A stretch of 64,000 nt of DNA from Liolophura sinensis (taxonomy: Eukaryota; Mollusca; Polyplacophora; Chitonida; Chitonidae). The stretch lies in assembly GCF_032854445.1 (NCBI RefSeq), contig NC_088301.1, positions 26,830,402-26,894,401 of the forward strand, given 5' to 3'. Below are positions 56,552-64,000 of this stretch, piece by piece (position 1 is the first letter of the stretch; every line of letters begins with the position of its first letter). The notes beneath the pieces were generated by a model. That model made no database searches and was not told the origin of the DNA. It saw only the letters and a list, made by a program, of their open reading frames with translations. Position numbers and translations under genes: made by a program.

Positions 56552-56990
56552 TCCAAATCCGAAGACAATTTCCAAAATCACCGCGGTAATTATAAAACAA
56601 TGGCTTGTGTTGACCTGGATCTTTCCCCACTAATTCGAGCCTATTCACAATGAAGGTTGGCAGAAATGATTGGTCCTGTATCAGATCACATGATCCACAC
56701 TGTCTTCTGTTGGCTCTGTGCCAAGTGAGAGCTGTGGTCATAGCCACACCTGATCTAGTTCCAGATTTGCGCGAGACCACACCATACTGCAGTTTTCACT
56801 GGCCGAATATCGTTAAGGCTGTGTCTGTCAAGTGAGAGATGTTTTCGTTGTTCCACCTATTTAACAAGGAAAAGACCATAGCAAACTTGTAGACAGTGAG
56901 AGGACAGCGTTTCAGTTTTTAGTATTACACATTATGGTGATCTTTAATCACCCGTCAAATGACGAAATAAACAGGCATGCTTCTCCATTT
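56552..56990 (+). other. DIMT1: Probable DIMT1 3' UTR and polyadenylation signal
   Basis: The first AATAAA after the stop is at 56966-56971. No polyadenylation signal closer to the stop was seen. The 61-codon frame at 56650-56835 is taken as untranslated sequence. The transcript end is inferred. Confidence 0.4.
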
Positions 56991-57140
56991 CTTTTTGAAA
57001 GTACTGTAAGCAGAGATTTCTGTTTTCACGGTCACAGAATGTATCATATTGTAAAGAAAGACAAATGTTTAAAAAAATATTTGTAAGCAATGGGAATGTT
57101 GAATTGAAAAATGTCGAAGTGAAAAAAGAATAGAAGTGCA

Positions 57141-57823
57141 CCTCCATATGCTGGCAAGGTCACCTCAGTGCCAAGAAAGTTGTCCTGTTCTCACAAGTAA
57201 CCTCCATGTGCTGGCAAGGTTACCTCAGTGCCAAGAAAGTTGCCCTGTTCTCACAAGTAACCTCCATGTGCTGGCAAGGTTACCTCAGTGCCAAGAAAGT
57301 TGCCCTGTTCTCACAAGTAACCTCCATGTGCTGGCAAGGTTACCTCAGTGCCAAGAAAGTTGCCCTGTTCTCACAAGTAACCTCCATGTGCTGGCAAGGT
57401 TACCTCAGTGCCAAGAAAGTTGCCCTGTTCTCACAAGTAACCTCCATGTGCTGGCAAGGTTACCTCAGTGCCAAGAAAGTTGCCCTGTTCTCACAAGTAA
57501 CCGCCGTATGCTGGCAAGGTTACCTCAGTGCCAAGAAAGTTGTCCTGTTCTCACAAGTAACCGCCATGTGCTGGCAAGGTTACCTCAGTGCCAAGAAAGT
57601 TGTCCTGTTCTCACAAGTAACCTCCATGTGCTGGCAAGGTTACCTCAGTGCCAAGAAAGTTGCCCTGTTCTCACAAGTAACCGCCATGTGCTGGCAAGGT
57701 TACCTCAGTGCCAAGAAAGTTGTCCTGTTCTCACAAGTAACCTCCATATGCTGGCAAGGTCACCTCAGTGCCAAGAAAGTTGTCCTGTTCTCACAAGTCA
57801 CCTCCATATGCTGGCAAGGTCAA
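57141..57823. repeat. 60-bp minisatellite between DIMT1 and TTC4, 11 full copies plus part
   Basis: Units start every 60 bases from 57141 to 57801 and contain CTGGCAAGGTTACCTCAGTG, CCAAGAAAGTTG(C/T)CCTG and TTCTCACAAGTAACC. The inner copies are almost identical. The first and the last two carry shared variants (CCATATG, GGTCACC). Because 60 is a multiple of three, + frames of 263 and 220 codons run through it; they have no upstream exon or signal peptide and I do not call them genes. Confidence 0.95.
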
Positions 57824-59267
57824 CACTCACTGTCAAGTTGTGTGCATCCCAAACTATCTCCTCACTGATGGAAAGTAAACTTACTTTCAAAGCTGGCGTG
57901 GCTCATCGAGAGAGTGTCCTATTGTAAAAGTCATGAATATTCATGTGTTTTTAATACAAAGTTACATATATACCAGAATATTCCATAGCCTTAAGCTATT
58001 TCAGATGATTTGAATCAATCAAAGCTCCTATTTTATCAGTTTATCTGTTCTAAGCTCTGAACATGTTCATAAGTTGATTCTTATAAAATTTATGCAAAGT
58101 GTTGTAAAAAAAAATTCAAACGGCTAAAATCATTGAAGCAGAGAACTAAGCATTCATTAGTTTTACTTGCCAGAATCTGCTGTAGGTTAATGTTTTATGG
58201 ACAACCAACTGTTCTTTGTCTGAAATATGAAGTTATGTTTTTGTTCAGTGTATAAAATGGATAAAAGTCATTATCCGGCATATTTTGTAAATAAACGTAC
58301 ATGTACCATGTAAATACATTATGAAAGACATTTGGAGATTTGGTGTTGCTTTCTTGCTTTGTGTTGCGATTTGAAGGAAAAGTTGGTAGATCTACAACGT
58401 ACTTGAACGTATTTCACCTACTGTAATTTTTCAACCTTTTTGCATGTTTGCAAGGTGTTTCTTCACGCATATTCTGAAAGCATTATTCAGTGTAGACTGA
58501 TAAAATCATGTTTTTTTTTTTACATATTTTTGTGAAGCTGTGAAATTAGCCAATCCAACCAGTGTGGTTTTGTCTCCAAAATCAAAACTTCAAAAATGTG
58601 CACAAAATGCACTGAAAGTTGCTCTTTCATATGCTAAAAAGGTTGAGGGATTAGGGTAGATTTTTTACTGTGTGGAGGAAAAGGGATTTTGTGGAGCAAA
58701 CTACTAACCTTTGCTTAGTAAACATTATTATTATTATTATTATTATGAGACTAGGAATACCCGATGGAATTGAGAATGCCATTAAACACAAGGCAAAGTA
58801 TGTGAGTTTTGTGTGCGGTAGATGTGTGCAGAAAAAAGATTTTACATCCTTTTCTGTGGAGAAATTCTCCCAGCTTAATGAGATTTGGCATCCTTGTTCT
58901 GCGAATATTGCGTGACTAAGTGGTTTATAGATTTATTTCCTTGATGTTCTGTTTCATTTATCTGAATGCATTTCAAGTTTATTGTTGGCGGAATCAGCTG
59001 CTAGAAAACCACTGCACCTCAACAAGTATGTGGCAAACTTTCTGACTTGAAGCCACAGTTGATCCTCTTGGAGCAGATTCAGTCAAATGACTGGATTTGG
59101 TTAAGAGCTTGTCACGTGGTCTGAGGGATGACTCATTAAGCACTCGGCCAGCATGAACTTTATGTGATTATTCAACAGAAAAACAACTACTTTTTGCAAA
59201 GCTGACACATACACGTATACGTTCCACTAGCATATATTTTCACCGCTTCATTTCCACGAGCGCTAGA
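57824..59267. other. Unassigned DIMT1-TTC4 intergenic stretch
   Basis: It is AT-rich with an (ATT)n run at 58727-58747. The 81-codon frame at 58670-58915 crosses this run and has no recognisable feature. Confidence 0.45.
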
Positions 59268-59594
59268 TACAGGATCAATCCTGGGTCGAGTCACACCTAA
59301 GACCCTAAAAGAGGAAGTTGTGACTTCCTCGCTTGGCGTTCAGCATGAAGAGAATAATGCAATGACTGGTTGACCCGTATCAGTATAATGGCTCGGGCGG
59401 GGCAGCTTACTTGCCTTTGGTGAGACATCTCAGTGCAGGACTAGATAAAAGAGTGGTGGAAATCCGTCCTGCGACAAGGAGGCACATTACATACACCCTA
59501 AAGATTCCTTCGTCGTCATATGACTGAAAAATTGTTAAGTATGGCATTAAAACCCATGCAGTCACTCACTAACTCACTCACTCACTCATTTTCA
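59268..59594 (+). repeat. SINE B, head partly lost
   Basis: It begins at GATACAGGATCAATCCTGGG, just before the B-box region, then carries the full body and an (ACTC)n tail. Confidence 0.88.
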
Positions 59595-59596
59595 CA

Positions 59597-59855
59597 AAGA
59601 GGGCCTAGTGGTTAGCATAATGAAGCAGCACGATGACCCAGGTGCCTGTCACCAATGCTATCGCTGGGAGTTCAAGTCCAGCTCATGCTGGCTTCCTCTC
59701 CGGCCATACAGGGGAAGGTCTTCCTGCAACTTACGAATGGTCATGGATGTCTCCCTGCCTCTGCCTGGTTTTATCGCAGAATATTTCAGCCGCCGTTGTG
59801 TAAGTGAAATATTCTCAAGTATGGCGTAACACACTTTAATCAAATAAATAAATAT
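59597..59855 (+). repeat. SINE A, diverged near-full copy
   Basis: It directly follows the SINE B tail. Head remnants (AGAGGGCCTAGTGGTTAGC), GAGTTCAAGTCCAGCTCATG, a changed body and TAAGTGAAATATTCTCAAGT with (AAAT)n are present. A further head-like scrap (AGGGCCCTGCATGGCCTAAT) lies at 59872-59930. Confidence 0.78.
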
Positions 59856-60119
59856 ATAACTCATTTTCATTAGGGCCCTGCATGGCCTAATGAACAGCAC
59901 GCTAGTGTGATGATGGCATTCTTTGTTGAAGTAAATTAATAATTCACTTTCACAAAGTCACAACTTGTCGAAATGAATCATTAACACAGACAAGTTTTCA
60001 ATGGGACACTATCACTGCAACAAAATAAATCAAGGCAATAAAAAAAAAAAAGCAGTTGAAATAAGACCACGGATTTACTATACATACTATACACTGTCAT
60101 TTGTTACAAGTTTATACAT

Positions 60120-62971
60120 TTACTGTCCTGTATTACTCCTGGAGAGAAACACTTCTCGGAATTTAGACCCGGAAACAATAAGTATGAAAGCTGGTGTGCC
60201 TGCATGAACTCGGTACCTAAAAAAGAAAACAAATTAAATACATGTAAGTCTTGTCCACTTATGCACTGGTCGAGTTGGTTTTTTGCACTTGGTCTGAGGA
60301 AGTGCAAAAAACAAATTTTCACACAAAATTTTATCGAAATCGGTAATACAAGTGGTTGGAGCATTTATTGCATGGAAACAAACGACCTACCACAATCAAA
60401 TAAATTGTTAAATATGGAAAATTGAGCAAAAATCATCAAGTCATGTGACTTCTTTAATTCTCTGATAACATGGTTATGGCGGTGTGCCAATTTCAAAATG
60501 CAATCAGGAACAGTTGGTGCATTTTCTGACAGGCAGTGGAAAAAACAGCATAAATACACTCCTATTTACCTGTCATGCCTCAAAGCTTCCTGAAGACTGG
60601 AGTATTTATCCACCTGGTACAATTTTTCAAATTCTTTGTCTTCAAAGTAAATCTGAAAGCATCCCAAAATACTATTAATCCACACACTGCACAGCTGCTA
60701 ATATTACATTAAATTTATTTATTTATTTGATTGGTGTTTTACGCAGTACTCAAGAATATTTCACTTATTCGACGGCGGCCAGCATTATGGTGGGTGGGAA
60801 CCGGGCACAGCCCGGGGGAAACCCACGACCATCCGCAGGTTGCTGGCAGACCTTCCCACGTCGGCCGGAGAGGAAGCCCCAATATTACGTTAAACACATT
60901 GGACCCATTTATAAACACTAACATCCCTACCTTCAGTACATTTATTTACCTTATTTATTTCATTTGTAGCTCATGCTGACTTCCTCTGTGGCCGTACGTG
61001 GGAAGGTCTGCCAGCAATATCCCAGCACAACCCGGTTTCCACCCACCATAATGCTGACTACCATCGTATAAATGAAATATTCTTGAGTACGGGGTAAAAC
61101 ACCAATCAAATAAATAAATAAATAAATAAGTATTTCATTTGTTTTTCAATGCTGTGCTCGAGGATTTTTCACTTGCATGATGGTAGTTCGACTTATCTGT
61201 GGAGGAAACTGGAATAAACCACCAACCTGTGTCAGGAACCTGACAAACCTTTTCACTTTTAGCTACAGTGAGAGCCAGATTCAAAGACTTGATCTCATTT
61301 GCAATGAGGCTGACAGTCATACCTAACCAGCTTTACCCATCTGAACTAGAAAGGCCCAGACTTCAGTACAATGCGCGTTTACAGAAGTGCCCAGCTATAT
61401 TATACTGGATTTCCAATCTTTCTTGGTTGCAGTTACATTTATAGTGCTAGAACTCCCACTGCCCAATTCCTTTTCATGCGCTAGATAATGAGTAATTCCT
61501 CACTGAAAATATTAGACGGTTTGACAACTTTTGAAACAATTTTACCAAAGAGAAAAGAATATCTATGATGGCACAACAGATAATGTCATTCAGATTATTC
61601 AAATTCATCTGCCTTTTAAAGTGTTAAAATATTGATCCTTCTCTAATATCGTCATCTCTACATATAAGCTGCCATGGGCATGAATGTAACCATGGCAACT
61701 CGTCTCCATGACGGTGACCTCTGACCTCTATGCTCTCTGGTGTGTACTTCTTGTCTGCGTCCCATGGCGCTGGCTCAACATCTGGCCCAAACATCACGTT
61801 AAGATGATCTACAAAACTGAAAGGAAACCATAACTCATACTAAATAAAATATGACAGATATTTTAGATATATCTATCTATTTTAAAAATATCTGGAGATA
61901 TTATTACTGTGTGCACCAGCAATAAACTGTGTGAAATAAACAACTTATTTGTTGGCAACAACTTCTAGTTTCCAGCAACATTATCAGAAAACTAAACCGA
62001 ACATGACAAGGCCAAAATTTGAAGGCGGGCTTCAAGCCAGACTGAACAGATGCATCGTCACGTACATTTATTTCTTTTCAAATTCCTTTCTCTCCCTCCC
62101 AAACTAATTATCATAGTAGGAAAGTACATGTACTGTACATTTGCAAGAGCAAATCCCTGCCCCGGCTCATTCTACACATTCCACACAACTGTTGCTAGGC
62201 ACAACAACAACGTAACAGAAAAGTACGCCTTTACGACCTAGCTGCCAATGGTGATGAATCATTTAAAAAATGCCTGAACCCGAATCCAGACCCAGATCAG
62301 CATAAAAATGCAACAGGTTGCTACCTGTGACAAGGCCAAGATGTGCAAAAATTTCCCACAGTTTTGTCTGTTTTCATGCTCAAATGCACAACACCTTAGA
62401 CAAGTTTAACATTGGTATATAAGGAGACACCAATTTTTATTTTGTGTTTTGCGAGTGAGCCAACACCAAAAACAATCAAAATGGAATGAAAATAAAACTG
62501 AAAAATCCTCCTTTTTATTTTTTCTCCGATCATGACATTTTTATGACTTTCCTTTTTCCAAGTCTTTATAATCATGTAATATGTCTCCAGCAAGAAAAAA
62601 TCCTAGGTCAGTCCTCAAATTAGATGGTTTCATTTTTTTTTTCATACCCTTCCTCTCACGTTGAAAGAAAATTTATACTGCCCATAAAACAACAATTTAA
62701 CTTGATGTGGCCTAACCCAAAAAGAATGAAAAAAATCTAATGAAACTATAGTTGGCCTCTCTCACCGATCTGTCTCTCTGAAGGCCTCGATGAAATCTGT
62801 GATGGTGTGTTCTGGGTACATGAAGAGGACTGGCCAGTTAAGTACGCCCTGGTCATCCAGGTGGACCTTGGCCCCGCTGGGGTGGTGAGACTCCAGGCTG
62901 GTCAGGGACAGAGGGTCAAGACGTGAGGAGTCACTCACTTCTGGCACCCAGCCAAGCTTCACTCCTCGACT
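60120..62971 (-). CDS. TTC4: Tetratricopeptide repeat protein 4, C-terminal wheel-domain exons (5' part outside window)
   Basis: TTC4 is an Hsp90/Hsp70 co-chaperone related to yeast Cns1: N-terminal TPR repeats plus a C-terminal wheel domain. The window holds the last four coding exons, minus strand: 62971-62766, 61816-61726, 60652-60570 and 60216-60120, the last ending in TAA at 60122-60120. All introns are GT-AG and the phases join correctly (CG+T, GAG/ATT, AG+G). Recognised wheel-domain words are VLNWPVLFMYPEH and DFIEAF (first exon), RFVDHLNVMFGPD and KKYTPESIE (second), IYFEDKEFEKLYQVD and LQEALRHDR (third), and AGTPAFILIVSGSKFREVFL (last). The acceptor of the first listed exon could be 62971 or 62969. 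I find no TPR exon between 62980 and 64000, so the preceding intron exceeds 1 kb. It is convergent with DIMT1. Confidence 0.93.
60714..60880 (-). repeat. SINE A in a TTC4 intron, with target-site duplication
   Basis: It is 5'-truncated (minus-strand start GGGCTTCCTCTCCGGCCG) with an (AAAT)n tail. The flanks AATATTACATTAAA (60700-60713) and AATATTACGTTAAA (60881-60894) differ by one base. It has the same orientation as TTC4. Confidence 0.9.
60968..61130 (+). repeat. SINE A in a TTC4 intron, perfect target-site duplication
   Basis: It starts at AGCTCATGCTGACTTCCTCT and ends in (AAAT)n. TATTTCATTTGT lies at 60956-60967 and 61131-61142. It is antisense to TTC4 and opposite to the copy at 60714-60880. 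Confidence 0.9.
61139..61320 (-). repeat. Old SINE A fragment in a TTC4 intron
   Basis: CAATGCTGTGCTCGAGGATT, TTTTTCACTTGCATGATGG and GTGGAGGAAACTGG keep the inverted SINE A order at low identity. The younger copy at 60968 inserted at its edge. Confidence 0.5.
61817..62765 (-). other. TTC4: TTC4 intron
   Basis: No repeat or extra exon is recognised. Frames at 62050-62241 and 62396-62593 lack features. Confidence 0.5.
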
Positions 62972-64000
62972 CTAATATTAGAGAGAAAGTATGAGCAGTG
63001 TTTTCACAAGGACAAAGGACAAACAGACATGTTCAAAAAGAAGAGGCTTTGCTGGAGCTGTGTTATCTATTTAACAGATGAAATTTCTTTAAAGTGTAAG
63101 ACAGCACCTGGCTAATGTTTATGTCCACTGAAAGACTACCATTCAAATACTGCTGCATTAAATATTTTTTCAACCCAGTAAAAGTTTAGTGTGTCTTCTC
63201 ACAGCTTCAATGTGTCTCCATTATCAATGGCAAGGTGACGTCACGTTTAATCTAGCTCTTTAACGTCGAAGGTATTTCCTATATAATAGTCTAAGCAGTA
63301 GCCTATGGTAGATTAAAGTTGTGGACTTTGGCGATGAAGGACCAAGTGATAAATAGTTTTCTTGGAAATTGGACATACTGGAAGGATATTTCTTGCACTG
63401 CTTGAACTGTTCACACAGTAGGCCTACTGTATCATTCATGCAGTGTACAAGTAGCCTGCAGACGCATGAGTAGCCTGCAGATGCACGAGTAGCCTGCAGA
63501 TGCACGAGTAGCCTGCAGATGCACGAGTAGCCTGCAGATGCACGAGTAGCCTGCAGATGCACAAGTAGCCTGCAGATGCACAAGTAGCCTGCAGAAGCAC
63601 GGTCAGGGTTCAGGTCGTAGCTTCCGGAGGGGTTGTGCATGTAACGATAATTCTGACCCCTATTAAGTGTTTACAAAATTACAATAAGATTGTTGTACAA
63701 CTGGATTCATGTTCAATCCCAACACAAATGGAAATAAATCTATGTACCACTGAGGCTGATCTAGGCATTCGATTGTTGCTGGATTTTATGCTTCAATCTT
63801 GTAGCGGTGGCTTCTAAAATGACAGCAGTGCTGACCTAGTTATCGCGAACGTCAGAGAAAGCACCTCTGCTTTTCAATAACAGCATTTCAATAATTTTAC
63901 TGGATTTTATAAAAGAAAACTGAAAAGTACATCCCGTGTATGCAAGAGACGGCAAAATTTAATTTCTTCAGTTCTAATAAATTCAGAGAAAAATATTATA
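62972..64000 (-). other. TTC4: TTC4 upstream intron, partial, with minisatellite
   Basis: If the gene model is right, this whole segment is intronic. It holds the 19-bp array at 63448-63600. The 126-codon minus frame 63260-63640 is driven by that array and shows no TPR motif. Confidence 0.45.
63448..63600. repeat. 19-bp tandem array, 8 copies
   Basis: AGTAGCCTGCAGATGCACG repeats head to tail with one- or two-base changes. Confidence 0.95.

Noticed and set aside
57136-57927. Frames of 263 and 220 codons on the + strand
   Set aside because: They translate the 60-bp minisatellite in two phases. The period is a multiple of three, and there is no signal peptide, exon partner or known repeat-protein motif.
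63260-63640. A 126-codon minus frame as an upstream TTC4 exon
   Set aside because: It is driven by the 19-bp array and has no TPR motif or matching splice phase.

Overview
This window is eukaryotic nuclear DNA, most likely from a mollusc or another lophotrochozoan. It is AT-rich and mostly non-coding. Its real genes are split into short exons with GT-AG introns. It is full of tRNA-derived SINEs with (AAAT)n or (ACTC)n tails, plus many minisatellites. There are no operons, ribosome binding sites, phage genes or CRISPR arrays. The lineage call is an inference from SINE style and gene structure; no database was searched.

Layout. Positions 1-36.9 kb hold no gene I can identify. They contain SINE copies (two main families, called SINE A and SINE B here), two unnamed dispersed repeat families (D1, D2), palindromic MITE-like elements, minisatellites and a 62-bp (TA)n tract. 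Three coding-looking fragments stand out without a firm identity: an orphan exon at 27281-27383, a cysteine-rich frame at 33553-33813, and a probable two-exon membrane-protein gene starting at 36938. From 38 to 45.7 kb there is again mainly repeat and unassigned sequence.

The right third holds two confidently identified genes in convergent orientation. DIMT1 (KsgA/Dim1 family 18S rRNA dimethyladenosine transferase) is complete on the + strand: 12 coding exons from 45718 to 56551, giving 306 residues. TTC4 (Hsp90 co-chaperone, TPR protein related to yeast Cns1) is on the - strand. Only its last four coding exons, the C-terminal wheel domain, lie in the window (62971 down to 60120); the TPR exons must lie beyond 64000. 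Both are housekeeping genes (ribosome maturation and Hsp90 chaperoning), and I see no evidence that they act together.

The most unusual feature is inside DIMT1. The 3' end of exon 7, together with its 5' splice site, has been amplified into a 65-bp tandem array. Decayed copies of the same unit lie on both sides of a 23-bp satellite that fills the rest of intron 7, so about 1.4 kb of intron seems to have grown out of an exon-intron junction. A second, independent duplication of an exon end plus donor is present at exon 11. Using any downstream donor would truncate the protein. Other minisatellites sit in introns 5 and 8 and just past the 3' UTR.
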